A DNA stretch of 56,434 nucleotides, taken from contig JBJEOA010000026.1 of assembly GCA_051880475.1 (NCBI GenBank), forward strand, positions 1 through 56,434. The letters are read 5' to 3'. The position numbers and the translations under genes are program-made. Numbering within the stretch: position 1 is the stretch's first letter; the number at the start of each line of letters is the position of its first letter. Shown one piece after another: positions 34,415 through 43,822 of the stretch. This stretch comes from JAUUSJ01 sp051880475. Lineage in GTDB: Bacteria; Bacillota; Clostridia; Lachnospirales; Lachnospiraceae. Under the pieces are notes generated by a model, which saw nothing but the letters and a program-made list of their open reading frames with translations, searched no databases and was not told the DNA's origin.

Positions 34415-35651
34415 TGTATTCTTCCCGTTCTCTTATAAATTCCCTGTATGTTTTGATAATCCCTGCCTTTGCTAGTTTCTCCGTGGATATAAGATTTCCT
34501 TTTTTGACCCATCTTCCATCTACCTTCCCTTCTTCCGTCTCAAACTCTTCAAATTGATATAATATATGTAATTCTTTTCCCTGTTCTGGTTTTTTATAGA
34601 TTTCTGCTATTTCTAATATTTTTCTCGTTCCATCTCGCATTCGTCCAAGATGAATAATAAAATCTATCGCAGAATAAATTTGCCTTCGTATTGCATCTAA
34701 CGGCATCTTAACCCCCATCAAAACCATCGTCTCAATTCTCGATATTGCATCGTATGCTGAGTTTGCGTGACACGTAGAAATCGATCCTTCATGCCCAGTA
34801 TTCATCGCCTGCAACATCTCAATCGCCTCTCTTCCCCTCACTTCTCCAACTAAAATTCGGTCAGGTCTCATTCTAAGGGAAGCCCTTATCAATTCCTGCA
34901 TACTAATTTCATTCTCTCCCTCCACATTCGCATTTCTCGTCTCCAATCTTATTAGATTATCTTTCCCCATAATTTGGAGTTCTGCCGAATCCTCAATCGT
35001 AATAATTCTCTCGTCATCCTCAATAAAACCAGATAAAATATTCAAAAATGTAGTTTTCCCAGAACCCGTCCCTCCGCTGATTAAAATATTGTACTTCGCC
35101 TTTACAAGATAAGAGAGAAAAACTGAAATTTCTTCGCTTAAACTTTTATTATCTAAAAGCATCTGCATCGTCATACCTCCTCGGTAAAACTTTCTTATCG
35201 TGAGAGCTGCCCCATCAATGGAAATAGGATTCAATACAATATGTACTCTTGAGCCATCTTCAAGTCTGGCATCTACAATAGGAGAGGATGTATTAACCCT
35301 GCGATTTGTAGTGGTCACAATCTGCTGTAGCACATCTAGATATCTGTCTTGATTTAAAAACCCTCTCTCCCATTTAGATAATCTTCCTTTTCTCTCTACA
35401 TAAATACAATTATATCCATTCACCATAATCTCTGTGATGCTATCATCTTCTAATAATTCCTGTAATACATCTAATCTGCGCAATGTATTAAAAATAGAGG
35501 TTCTTAGGTTCTCCCTTTGGGATATTGAAATATACTCCTCTCTAGATATCTCTAAAATAGCAAAATCTATCGCATCGTAAACTTTGGCGTCATCCACTTC
35601 CTTTGATATATCAAGTAACTCTAGCACTCTATTTTGCACTCGCTCTCTCAC
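34407..35651 (-). CDS. cpaF: CpaF/TadA secretion ATPase
   Basis: 414 residues. Hexameric type II/IV secretion ATPase powering Flp pilus assembly. Walker A ISGGTGSGKT at about 191-200, Asp box ITIEDSAELQ, Walker B region RPDRILVGEVRGREA and the His box MNTGHEGSISTCHAN. GTG start with GAGGAAG upstream, one base after the TadZ-like gene. CpaF motors can drive both extension and retraction of Tad pili. Confidence 0.96.
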   Translation of the reverse strand: MRERVQNRVLELLDISKEVDDAKVYDAIDFAILEISREEYISISQRENLRTSIFNTLRRLDVLQELLEDDSITEIMVNGYNCIYVERKGRLSKWERGFLNQDRYLDVLQQIVTTTNRRVNTSSPIVDARLEDGSRVHIVLNPISIDGAALTIRKFYRGGMTMQMLLDNKSLSEEISVFLSYLVKAKYNILISGGTGSGKTTFLNILSGFIEDDERIITIEDSAELQIMGKDNLIRLETRNANVEGENEISMQELIRASLRMRPDRILVGEVRGREAIEMLQAMNTGHEGSISTCHANSAYDAISRIETMVLMGVKMPLDAIRRQIYSAIDFIIHLGRMRDGTRKILEIAEIYKKPEQGKELHILYQFEEFETEEGKVDGRWVKKGNLISTEKLAKAGIIKTYREFIREREEYNG

Positions 35652-35652
35652 G

Positions 35653-36570
35653 TTATATCTTCCTCTCTAAACTACTCACAAATTCCGTCATTTCAATATG
35701 ATTAAAATCTTGTCTTGGAACAACAATATATTCAAATTTTACTCCAGATTTTTCCAATCCAACAAATTGCACCACTTTCTTAAAATGTCTCTCCTTCCCA
35801 CTTGATATCTCAGGAAGAATAGGAACAAAAATCTTATCAAATAATGTTAAAAAAGAATAGCTGCAAAGACTTCCAGAACCTATATCTACCACAATTTTTC
35901 GAAACTTACCCGACTGCTTTATTTTTTCAAAAAACCAATCATACTCATCTACTGTCAGTTCTTTTAAATCCATATAAGTGAGGGGCGAAACTAATTTACA
36001 AACCTCATCCTCTATTGTCATATGCTCCTCCACTTTTCTGACAATCATCTCCTCCTTTTTTCGAATCCAGTAGCAAAAATCACTCATCGTCGTTCGCCCC
36101 TCTACTAAATCACTATACTCCTCCATGCCAATATAGAGACTTCCTGCCTCTCTTGCCAAAGCGAGCGCCAAATTTGTCTTTCCTGAACGCCCAATTGGAG
36201 AATAAATTCCTATTAATCTACATCCCCTATATTCCTCTATACTTTCTACTTTTTTGACACAGTATTCTTTCTCTAACGCTTTTTGAAGCTCTAATATAAT
36301 ATCGCTTGCAGGTTGATATTTATAAATTCCTCCCTTTCCGTCTTCTTTGCATAATCTTATGACCTTCTTTGCATTCTCTCCCATATCAAATTCTTCACAA
36401 GCCAATGCCAAATCAATTTTATTCTTTTCTAAATACTCCCTAAGCCTATCTTCCTGCGTGAAAGCCAATGCCAAAATACCATATCCACTCTTTCCATTGA
36501 TATAGTTCATAAGGCGAACTGTATACTCCTCCTCAAAATCACAAATTGCAACTGTATATTTTTTTAAAAT
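35653..36570 (-). CDS. TadZ/CpaE-like receiver-ATPase, probable ATT start
   Basis: 306 residues if read from ATT at 36570. The N-terminal receiver-like domain (KKYTVAICDFEEEY start) is followed by a MinD/ParA-type ATPase with deviant Walker A SPIGRSGKTNLALALA. TadZ/CpaE proteins position the pilus machine in the cell. The first ATG (36510) would remove the first strand of the receiver domain and has a ribosome site 15 bases away. ATT at 36570 has AAAGAGGGG six bases upstream, and the frame is closed by TAG at 36586-36588. The start is inferred. Confidence 0.8.
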   Translation of the reverse strand: MLKKYTVAICDFEEEYTVRLMNYINGKSGYGILALAFTQEDRLREYLEKNKIDLALACEEFDMGENAKKVIRLCKEDGKGGIYKYQPASDIILELQKALEKEYCVKKVESIEEYRGCRLIGIYSPIGRSGKTNLALALAREAGSLYIGMEEYSDLVEGRTTMSDFCYWIRKKEEMIVRKVEEHMTIEDEVCKLVSPLTYMDLKELTVDEYDWFFEKIKQSGKFRKIVVDIGSGSLCSYSFLTLFDKIFVPILPEISSGKERHFKKVVQFVGLEKSGVKFEYIVVPRQDFNHIEMTEFVSSLERKI

Positions 36571-36679
36571 AAAAATCCCCTCTTTCTAATTCTCAACTAA
36601 TGAGCAAAAGTTCTTTGCTACTTGCTCTAGAATAATTTGCAATTTTCTTTCTCTCTATAAAACACCATAACTTCTTCTC

Positions 36680-37194
36680 TTACATCCACTCTCTAATACA
36701 ATACAAAAGAAAAGCAAACCATATTCCCACGGTAAAAGGAATCACAAACGGCGACTTTTTCCAGTCATCTTCACAGTACGCTCTCCTCTTCCCATTGAGA
36801 AAAAAATCTTTCATATATTGTCCAAAATATCGGAATCTCTCTATAAAAGCCCTCTCTCTATACAGTATAAAAAAGGAAAATATCCCATTTATAACTAGTG
36901 AATAAAGAATAACCCATATCACATCTTTTCCAATAAAACTTCCCACTACAGCAAATAGCTTAATATCTCCTGCCCCAATCATATGAAAATAAAATAAAAT
37001 TCCAAGACAAAGAAACGGTAAAATCATTCCATAAAAATAACTTGGCAATACCTCTAATCCTTCCACAACTAAATGGTAACAAAGTCCATTTAAGACTCCC
37101 ACCATACATAGTAAATTCGGAACTCGAAACTCCTTTTTGTCAAAAAAGGCCGCTATGCTAATATAAATAAATAATATTAAAAACTTCGTATCAT
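36680..37194 (-). pseudogene. Type IV prepilin peptidase (TadV/CpaA), frameshifted near its start
   Basis: A24 aspartic protease that trims Flp pilins. The second catalytic Asp is in GAGDIKLF. The first lies in FFDKKEFRVPN, upstream of the first in-frame ATG (37105). Reading back, the natural start is ATG 37194 with GAGGAAGG before it, but that frame ends after five codons (MIRSF, then stop). One extra T in the TTTTT run at 37180-37184 would join the two frames and give MIRSFLILFIYISIAAFF. So the gene is either broken, slipped at the T-run, or the sequence has a one-base error. Confidence 0.7.
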
Positions 37195-37562
37195 CACCCT
37201 TCCTCTATCCTATATTTTTTTAAAGCAACCTAAAAAAATTTGATATAAATCTTACAAAATCGCATATTAACTCAAATATCACTGCGACTTCTAACTCTTA
37301 CCAACAAAATTGGAAATAAAATTGACTAAAAACTCTATTCTACTTTCTATCAATAGAGTCTCAAACTTAGAATAAAATGAATATAGATATAGCAGTCACT
37401 CTGCTATATAAGATTTGGAAATATTTACATTTATTTCCTTTCCCAAGATGTTTTTATTATAATATATCTTTTTGTATTTGTCCAGTACTTTATATTTTTT
37501 TAAGAATTATAAATTTTTTATAAAACTCCCAGTCAAATAAACCAAAAATATTCACAATCATC
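37195..37562. other. Intergenic region upstream of the Tad operon
   Basis: 368 bases, very AT-rich, no ORF. It holds a terminator for the small gene upstream (37328-37359) and an 8-bp hairpin TATAGCAG/CTGCTATA (37388-37408). The Tad operon promoter should lie between 37200 and 37325; I cannot pick boxes with confidence. Confidence 0.5.
37328..37359 (-). terminator. Terminator downstream of the 73-residue protein gene
   Basis: ACTCTATT (37332-37339) pairs with AATAGAGT (37352-37359), followed on the minus strand by TTTTT. Confidence 0.65.
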
Positions 37563-37784
37563 CTAATATACCTTCTTTAATTCGTCCACTCCATACGTCA
37601 TCTTAAACTCCTCTAAATCTTGCTCACTCTTAATTAACATAAGGTCACGTATCTTCCCCGTATGGATGTCCTTAAATCCTGCCACCTGCTCTCCAGTACA
37701 GATACTGCATCTTAACACAGGAATTTCTTTTTCCTTATCATATTTCAAAACTTGTATCTTCTCTTTTTTCTTCTTAAAAAACAT
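37563..37784 (-). CDS. Conserved small protein with CxxC motif, unknown function
   Basis: 73 residues from ATG 37784 (GGAGG upstream); an extension in frame lacks a ribosome site. It starts MFFKKKKEK, then EIPVLRCSICTGEQVAGFKD and HTGKIRDLMLIKSEQDLEEF. I recall very similar small proteins in many Lachnospiraceae, often with misleading names; no function is known. The CSIC pair could bind metal or be redox active. Cytoplasmic; no signal or membrane segment. Confidence 0.75.
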   Translation of the reverse strand: MFFKKKKEKIQVLKYDKEKEIPVLRCSICTGEQVAGFKDIHTGKIRDLMLIKSEQDLEEFKMTYGVDELKKVY

Positions 37785-37870
37785 AATACTCCTCCATCTC
37801 GCTTTATCTAAAATCCTTACTAAAATTATACCATTCTCACAAAATCCAATCAACAAAATATCAAATAAAA

Positions 37871-37925
37871 AATCCTCCAAAACATTCGTATCTTTTTCTA
37901 AATACTGTCCATTTTGGAGGAATTT
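37871..37925 (-). terminator. Terminator of the DUF1002 gene
   Basis: CCTCCAAAA (37874-37882) pairs with TTTTGGAGG (37912-37920), with a large loop; TTTTTTATTT follows on the minus strand. Confidence 0.7.
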
Positions 37926-37960
37926 TACCTAAATTATCTATTTACTTTTCCTTATAAATC

Positions 37961-38851
37961 TTATTTTGACAACCAACCCGTGAGAACATCAAGTACTCTC
38001 TGTAACCAGCCCTTAATTGTGTCCACAAATCCTTTCGTATCTACGTCAAGATTTTCTAACTTTTCATAAATATCAGATGCCTGCTGCTTTAAGTCTTCAA
38101 TATTCAAATCCAAGTCTGAAATCTTATCCATCAAATCAGCAATTTTTTGTCTATCTTCATCACCAAGCTCTACTTTTAATTCTCCTGAAGCCTCGTCTAC
38201 AGCATCTAAAATATCATCTCTCGTCTTAATATCACCAGCTAGGACTTTCTCTTTAATCAACGCAACTAATTGCTCCGCCGTGCCCTTCTCTCCGATATTC
38301 TCGGCAAGCTCTCCTGTGACAACAAGCTCATTATTAGCTGCATCTTTGCTTTCCTCTGTGATTTCCTCACCTGTAATATTTTCATACGCTTGCATAACTC
38401 CAACTAAAGCCGCTGTTCCAGTAATACTGGTTGGTCCTGCCACCTTTACATTTGCATCTGTAATTCCCGCTGTAATTAAAGCGTTTCGATACATTCCCTC
38501 ACTACAAAAAGCAATATTTTTTGTCACAACCTGAACGCCATAGCCTTTTTCCTCTTTCTCTACAATTACAGAAGATAATGCTCTCTTTCCGATTATCTTA
38601 GAGCTTAAATAGTCATCCAAATACTCATGTTCTTGTTTATTTGTCACTTGTCCAATCTTATACTTTCCCTTATCAAGATCATCTTGCGTCACATCAAGAA
38701 GTTCCATTACTTTTGCCTTCTCACTCTTCGTCAAATCTGCTCCAAAAGAAATATATGGTTTGGTCACTTCTGCGTCTGCAAAAGAGACTGTGTGAAATCC
38801 CATCACTGTAACTAAAGTCAACGCCAAGACAGAATATATTTTTTTCCTCAT
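37961..38851 (-). CDS. Secreted DUF1002 protein (YpuA-like)
   Basis: 296 residues. Signal peptide with hydrophobic core LALTLVTVMGFHTVSFADA and likely cleavage near residue 26. Then the DUF1002 domain (about 30-235; KVMELLDVTQDDL, GKRALSSVIVEK, KVAGPTSITGTAALVGVMQAYE). The C-terminal part is a helical coil (DLNIEDLKQQASDIYEKLE) with a Trp-containing amphipathic end. The family occurs in Gram-positives; its function is unknown. Monocistronic, with its own terminator. The upstream gap (38852-39107) should hold its promoter. Confidence 0.85.
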   Translation of the reverse strand: MRKKIYSVLALTLVTVMGFHTVSFADAEVTKPYISFGADLTKSEKAKVMELLDVTQDDLDKGKYKIGQVTNKQEHEYLDDYLSSKIIGKRALSSVIVEKEEKGYGVQVVTKNIAFCSEGMYRNALITAGITDANVKVAGPTSITGTAALVGVMQAYENITGEEITEESKDAANNELVVTGELAENIGEKGTAEQLVALIKEKVLAGDIKTRDDILDAVDEASGELKVELGDEDRQKIADLMDKISDLDLNIEDLKQQASDIYEKLENLDVDTKGFVDTIKGWLQRVLDVLTGWLSK

Positions 38852-39107
38852 AATAAATTCCCCTTTCTCTATAATCCCTTATATACTCAAAGATATCTAT
38901 TTACTTCACAGTCAACACTATGAATATACAACTAATCTTTTTATATTTCAAGATTTATCGTTTCCTAACCTTTACGTTTAAACGAACCATTCCTAAAGAA
39001 ATATCTAGTTTTCAATAAAAAATTGGAAACATATCTTAAATATATTCACGTTTATATTTCCTGCCAAGCCGATTATAGCATTTTTCCAATAGAAAGTTCT
39101 TAATTTT

Positions 39108-41846
39108 TTATGACAGATTTTTTACAAAATCTCCTCTTTTTCTTATCTTTTTTCTGCGGCGTCTCCTTTTTCTTCTTTTACCACTTAAAAAATCAATCTC
39201 TTTTCGATTTATAATCGAAAGCATAATAAATACGATAATTGCCGCTATACTAATAATACATCCATTAACAAATCCCGGTGAAATATACTTCATTTCTATC
39301 TCGTGATGACCTTCACTCACATCAAGTGCTAAAAAGCTCTCGCCGATTGTCGTTGTCTTAACTTTTTCCCCGTCTATTGTCACTTCCCAGCCAGGGTCAC
39401 TTGGAATAGAGAAAAATAACATACAATCTTTTGGAGCATCAACTGTTCCTGTAATAGAATTACTTGTATAGGATGTCGTCTTAAATTGTTCTTCTTCCAT
39501 TCGCTTTGTGACACGCTCAAACACCTCTTGATTCAATGTCGCAGCTGTAATTCTCACAACTCCACTATTTGTGCCATCGTCTTTTAGCTGCATGCGAACT
39601 TCTACTCTATCACCTGCGTAAAGTTTTCCAACTGGATAAATTCTAGAGCTTAAATTGTCACTGACAATCTCCTTATCCCCAACGGCAATCACTGTATTTT
39701 CCACCTGACTTCCATCATAGTGAATATACAATTCCTCTGTCTCTTCTACAATATCAATATAAAATACAATATTATCCACTTGAGCCGTTGTGTTTTCAAA
39801 ACAATATTCACCTGTATTTGTATTTTCCACCGTCACATCATGCAAGGATGGCTCTGACACTTCTTTATACTGAAATAAATCTTCCTCCCCATACGCATAA
39901 TAGACAAATTCATTTAGTACATCAAAAGGGTATACATTATCGCCAATCCAATTAAAAACTTCACTATCCATCAAATATCCTATTGACGTGTGATATGGAT
40001 TTTCATAAAGTGTATTTTCTGCAACAGATATCCCCTTTTTCATATCATTTAGCGGTCTATCTTGTGAACGCACAATATTATATTTTACATTCAGCAAATT
40101 ATTTGTAAATTTCGTTGCTCCATCATAGAGATACTCATTCGCACCTGTATAAAAGCCAATTTGATCCATCTGGTCTACCGTATTTCCATCTGCTGTACTT
40201 CCAAACATTGTAACACATTTTAAATTATACCAAATGGCCTCATCTAACATTTTCCACGAAGCAAGGTCTGTTCTCTCTAATTTTTCACTTCCTATATGTT
40301 CTTTTATTTGTTCTACCGCCTCTGTATTAGAGAAAAACTTTGGAACATCGATTTGACCAATTTCCTCGAATCCATAAACCGCATTTATACTAAGCTCTAA
40401 AACAGAACAGACAGTTAAAATATAGATGAGTATCTTTCTTCTCACCTTCTTTGACATATATAGTAAAAGAATAATGGTATATAATGTGATTAATATGAGT
40501 GTAATCCAGTAACAATATCCCTCTTTTGGAGTTTCACTTGCAATATAACTTCCACAAAGCAATGCTAAACATAATAAATAGGCTATGATGACTTGGTATA
40601 ATTTCGAAAATCGAAGATTTTTAAAAAGCTCAAACGCCATAATCAATAATAAAAATGTATAGATAAATGAAAAACGATTTGGAATCCCATACTGGTCATG
40701 CATACCATGCCAAATAAAATTCAAACAATGTTCATTAAAACTAATCATAAAAACGGCAAGCAGCCAAATCTTTTTTAATTTTTGAGAAATTTTTATTTTT
40801 CTATTGAAAAAATACAATATAGCCAGAATAATCGGGAAAATTCCCATATAAAGATTTGCCCTTCCGTTAAAATTATCATTTGTAAACGGTGCCACTCCCG
40901 CTAAATGAGATGACAAAATATCAATTATATTTGTGTACCACTCATGCGAAGGCAGACTTGTCAAATTCGCCGAGGCAGTCTTAGTTATTCCAAGATAAGC
41001 TGGGACTAAAACAACAGCTGCTATTCCCGCAGCTAAAATAGAATACAGTGCAAAATCAAAACTACTTCTTATAAATTCTCTATTATCCTCAAAATCATAG
41101 CAGATAAACCAAAGAACTAAAAAAAGACAAATCATAAAGGATATATAGAAATTACAAAATAAAGAGAGAGAAAGACAAAGACAGTATAACCTACAATCTC
41201 TTTTCTTTACAAGTTTATCAAATCCTAATAAGATAATTGGAAATAAGGCAATCGAATCTAACCACATAACATTCCAACTATATCCGATTATATAATTGCA
41301 AAGTGCATATGCAGTTGAAAAAATCAAAATAGATTTATCATATTTATGAGAGCGACTTACAAAATAAATCGTTGCTGTAAGCCCTGTGAGCGAAATTTTC
41401 AATACAATAATCCAGCTCACAATCATATTTAGAGAGGCCTTCTCCCCAAATAAAATTAAAAAATTTAGTGGACTAGATAAATAGTACGCCCATAGAGTAA
41501 TAAAATTATATCCAAGTCCTCCATTCCATGAATAAAAAAAAGAATCTCCATTTTTTAATTTTTCATATAACTCAGAAAAAAATGGCATATACTGATGTAA
41601 CCCATCTATAATAACAAGTGACTTATCTCCAAAAGGTTCTACTCCACATAAAACACATATGATACACATCACAAAAAATGGAATCAAAAATCCAAGCATA
41701 TATACATGATAGCTTCTTGTTTTATTAATGAATGCCCGAACTTGCTTATTTTCATGTGCCTTTAACCAATTCTTCCCTCTATCTAATTGCCTAAGTAAAT
41801 TTTCATTTTTCTGTCTTATATTTTCTAACATCATTTCTTCCCTCAT
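39108..41846 (-). CDS. YfhO-family polytopic membrane protein
   Basis: 912 residues. About 12 or more membrane helices between residues 50 and 500, with the family motif VIIDGLHQYMPFFSELYEKL and SWNGGLGYNF. A large extracytoplasmic beta-rich region (about 510-850, ending with PSDPGWEVTIDGEKV) and one last helix precede a very basic tail (RRKRRRRRKKIRKRG). YfhO proteins are GT-C-like and are thought to glycosylate wall polymers such as lipoteichoic acid. Starts with an ATGA overlap with the Gx transporter gene, hence coupled to it. Confidence 0.88.
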   Translation of the reverse strand: MREEMMLENIRQKNENLLRQLDRGKNWLKAHENKQVRAFINKTRSYHVYMLGFLIPFFVMCIICVLCGVEPFGDKSLVIIDGLHQYMPFFSELYEKLKNGDSFFYSWNGGLGYNFITLWAYYLSSPLNFLILFGEKASLNMIVSWIIVLKISLTGLTATIYFVSRSHKYDKSILIFSTAYALCNYIIGYSWNVMWLDSIALFPIILLGFDKLVKKRDCRLYCLCLSLSLFCNFYISFMICLFLVLWFICYDFEDNREFIRSSFDFALYSILAAGIAAVVLVPAYLGITKTASANLTSLPSHEWYTNIIDILSSHLAGVAPFTNDNFNGRANLYMGIFPIILAILYFFNRKIKISQKLKKIWLLAVFMISFNEHCLNFIWHGMHDQYGIPNRFSFIYTFLLLIMAFELFKNLRFSKLYQVIIAYLLCLALLCGSYIASETPKEGYCYWITLILITLYTIILLLYMSKKVRRKILIYILTVCSVLELSINAVYGFEEIGQIDVPKFFSNTEAVEQIKEHIGSEKLERTDLASWKMLDEAIWYNLKCVTMFGSTADGNTVDQMDQIGFYTGANEYLYDGATKFTNNLLNVKYNIVRSQDRPLNDMKKGISVAENTLYENPYHTSIGYLMDSEVFNWIGDNVYPFDVLNEFVYYAYGEEDLFQYKEVSEPSLHDVTVENTNTGEYCFENTTAQVDNIVFYIDIVEETEELYIHYDGSQVENTVIAVGDKEIVSDNLSSRIYPVGKLYAGDRVEVRMQLKDDGTNSGVVRITAATLNQEVFERVTKRMEEEQFKTTSYTSNSITGTVDAPKDCMLFFSIPSDPGWEVTIDGEKVKTTTIGESFLALDVSEGHHEIEMKYISPGFVNGCIISIAAIIVFIMLSIINRKEIDFLSGKRRKRRRRRKKIRKRGDFVKNLS

Positions 41847-42334
41847 AAATTCATCTTTGGAAGACGTTTCATGACTTCATTACTTCCAATTCCAATCAAC
41901 ATACCTGTAATTGTTCCCACAATAAACAATACAGGAAGATAATAAAAAAATGCTTTATTTTCCATCAAAAATATCGCCAGTAAAATCTGTCCAATATTAT
42001 GTGTCACTCCCCCTGCTATACTTACTCCTAAAATGCTGAATTTTTTCGTCTTTTTCAATAAAATCATAAAAAACAAACTAAATACCGCACCTGCTAAGCT
42101 ATACGAGATAGAAAACATATTTCCAAATAATATTCCCGACAAGACAACTCTTAAAACACTAAGTAAAATAGCCTGTCTTGCCCCTAGACAAAACAAAGCT
42201 ATCATTGTCGCAAGGTTCGCAAAACCTAATTTTACACCTGGAATTCCAAATCCAAACGGAAAAAGACTTTCTACATAACTCAAGATAAGAGAGAGGGAGA
42301 TAAGAACTCCAAAATATGCTGTTTTCCTTGCCAT
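41843..42334 (-). CDS. Gx transporter-family / heptaprenyl diphosphate synthase component I-like
   Basis: 163 residues, five to six membrane helices. GFGIPGVKLGFANLATMIAL matches the family annotated as Hpre_diP_synt_I or Gx transporter, related in shape to ECF S-components. The real substrate is uncertain. It usually sits with an FMN-binding protein and a NusG-like protein; here it lies between a GT2 enzyme and YfhO, in one operon (4-base gap upstream, ATGA overlap downstream). Confidence 0.82.
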   Translation of the reverse strand: MARKTAYFGVLISLSLILSYVESLFPFGFGIPGVKLGFANLATMIALFCLGARQAILLSVLRVVLSGILFGNMFSISYSLAGAVFSLFFMILLKKTKKFSILGVSIAGGVTHNIGQILLAIFLMENKAFFYYLPVLFIVGTITGMLIGIGSNEVMKRLPKMNL

Positions 42335-42337
42335 ATA

Positions 42338-43066
42338 CTACCTCTTCTTTCTTCTTTTTCGTTTTTTCAATTTCCATTTCACTGTCTCTGTGAGAATAAA
42401 AAAACGTTTTTTCATCATAAAACAGATACTATCATGTTTTAGTCCTGTCACATTGCTAGAATGTCTTCTATAAAGTAATAACGGCTCTCTTAAAAGGACA
42501 ACTTTACCAGCTTCCTCTGCTCTCATTCCAATCCAATAATCATGCATAAAAATTTTATCTGGAATTGGAAAAATCCAGTTTTTCAAACTTGCTCGAAATG
42601 CCATACAAGCGCCTATATAAGAATTTTTTAGAAAATTTTTCCAAGCACCTCGCCTAGTTTTCCTCCACTCAAACGTAGTTTGACCTATCTTTTTTAGATT
42701 TTCATCGACAATTTCTGCATTATGCAATACAGCCACGACATCTGGATTAAAAAAGGCTTTCATTACTTTTTCTACTTTTTGGTCTAGCCATACATCATCT
42801 TGATCTGACAAAAAAATGATATCTCCCCTTGACTTGCTCACCGCATACTGTACATTTTTTACAACACCTTTTCCTGGTCCTTGTACTAAAAATATCCTCT
42901 TATCCTTCTTCGCATACTGTTTTAATATCTCCATCGACCCATCCATTGCTCTGTCTATCGAAATAATCACTTCATCTTCTCTTCTAATCTGTTTTAAAAT
43001 AGAGTCTAACTGCTCTTTTATGTATTTGCCCCCGTCGTAATAAGGTAATACTACAGAAATTTTCAT
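42338..43066 (-). CDS. Family 2 glycosyltransferase
   Basis: About 242 residues from ATG 43066. GT-A fold: ISVVLPYYDGGKYIKEQLDS, the nucleotide-sugar region DEVIISIDRAMDGS, GDIIFLSDQDDVW (DxD-like metal site) and a basic C-terminal tail (KLKKRKRRKKR) that may touch the membrane. Resembles rhamnosyl- and other wall-polysaccharide transferases. With the YfhO protein encoded downstream it may build a wall glycan. A TTG five codons upstream is the alternative start. Confidence 0.9.
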   Translation of the reverse strand: MKISVVLPYYDGGKYIKEQLDSILKQIRREDEVIISIDRAMDGSMEILKQYAKKDKRIFLVQGPGKGVVKNVQYAVSKSRGDIIFLSDQDDVWLDQKVEKVMKAFFNPDVVAVLHNAEIVDENLKKIGQTTFEWRKTRRGAWKNFLKNSYIGACMAFRASLKNWIFPIPDKIFMHDYWIGMRAEEAGKVVLLREPLLLYRRHSSNVTGLKHDSICFMMKKRFFILTETVKWKLKKRKRRKKR

Positions 43067-43140
43067 TTTTTTACCTACCAATCTTTTGTTTTTAAGTTTA
43101 ATATATTTTTTTGTTTTTTATGTGTTTTTTTGAAGAATTT

Positions 43141-43284
43141 TTAGAGTAATATGATTTCCTCTTCTTCTCGTTTTCTTTTCTCTTTTTCTTCCTCAGTGAG
43201 TTCTCCTTCTTCTTCCTTTTTAAATTTCTTAAAAAAAATTTCCTCAACTTGAGAATCTAAATTTCCAATTACGGATGATGCCAT
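43141..43284 (-). CDS. Small acidic-basic protein, 47 residues, unknown
   Basis: ATG at 43284 with AAAGGAGA at good spacing, TAA at 43141. Starts MASSVIGNLDSQVEEIFFKK and continues as a highly charged single helix (EEEGELTEEEKEKRKREEEE). No membrane segment. I do not recognise it. It is in the same direction as GT2, 74 bases upstream of it. Confidence 0.55.
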   Translation of the reverse strand: MASSVIGNLDSQVEEIFFKKFKKEEEGELTEEEKEKRKREEEEIILL

Positions 43285-43377
43285 ATTCTTTCTCCTTTTC
43301 ACAACAATTTCACAGTTCCATCAAATTTCTAACATATTTTTTCTATATATTATTATCATAGCAATCAAGAAATCCCT

Positions 43378-43542
43378 CTATTTCTTGTAGCTAGAGATTT
43401 TTTCATATTTTTCGAAGCCCATAGTAAGCAAGGCTTGGGCTTCCTCCTTTGTTATCGCAGATTTCTTATTTCTGCGATTTTTTAATACGAAAGTGGTAAT
43501 AATTGCAAGAGTGCAAAGCAACGCAATCAAACTTTCATTCAT
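43378..43542 (-). CDS. Candidate 54-residue membrane peptide
   Basis: ATG 43542 to TAG 43378. N-terminal membrane helix MNESLIALLCTLAIITTFVL, a basic turn KNRRNKK, and an amphipathic tail TKEEAQALLTMGFEKYEKIS. There is no good ribosome site. Its first 18 residues resemble the 25-residue peptide at 1209-1286, and the DNA differences favour silent and conservative changes. It contains a hairpin ATCGCAGA/TCTGCGAT. Function unknown. Confidence 0.5.
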   Translation of the reverse strand: MNESLIALLCTLAIITTFVLKNRRNKKSAITKEEAQALLTMGFEKYEKISSYKK

Positions 43543-43573
43543 AGCTGTCTAAAAGAGCAGACTCGCCAATATT

Positions 43574-43822
43574 CTAAACTGGACCTCTCGTATCTTTTCT
43601 CATGCGAACTACTGATTTATCTCTAAGATCTAAACTCTCATTTTCCAAAAATTTAAGTAAAAGCTCATTATATTCTTCCTCATCCATTCCTGGCACACGA
43701 TAAAAATATGAAGACCCAAACTCATCAATCAACATCGTAGACGAGCTTCTGTGATATCTCACACTGCTCGCCTGAATAATAAGCCAACTTTGATCATGGC
43801 TATCCTTCGTCAATACTCTCAT
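43574..43822 (-). CDS. Hypothetical protein, 82 residues
   Basis: Open from ATG 43822, which lies inside the SASP gene (23-base overlap); a TTG three codons later is an alternative. Sequence features: a beta-like start SWLIIQASSVRYHRSSSTML, an acidic segment MDEEEYNELLLKFLENESLD, and a basic end. No family recognised. Overlap with the SASP gene suggests coupled expression in the forespore, but that is inference. Confidence 0.5.
   Translation of the reverse strand: MRVLTKDSHDQSWLIIQASSVRYHRSSSTMLIDEFGSSYFYRVPGMDEEEYNELLLKFLENESLDLRDKSVVRMRKDTRGPV

Noticed and set aside
35653..36510. Start of the TadZ-like gene at ATG 36510
   Set aside because: Would delete the first strand of the receiver-like domain that is plainly encoded upstream; kept only as a fallback.
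40943..40955. TGCGAAGGCAGAC inside the YfhO gene, like the core of the dispersed repeat
   Set aside because: It is coding sequence (SLPSHEW on the minus strand) and matches only the short hairpin core, not the flanking bases.
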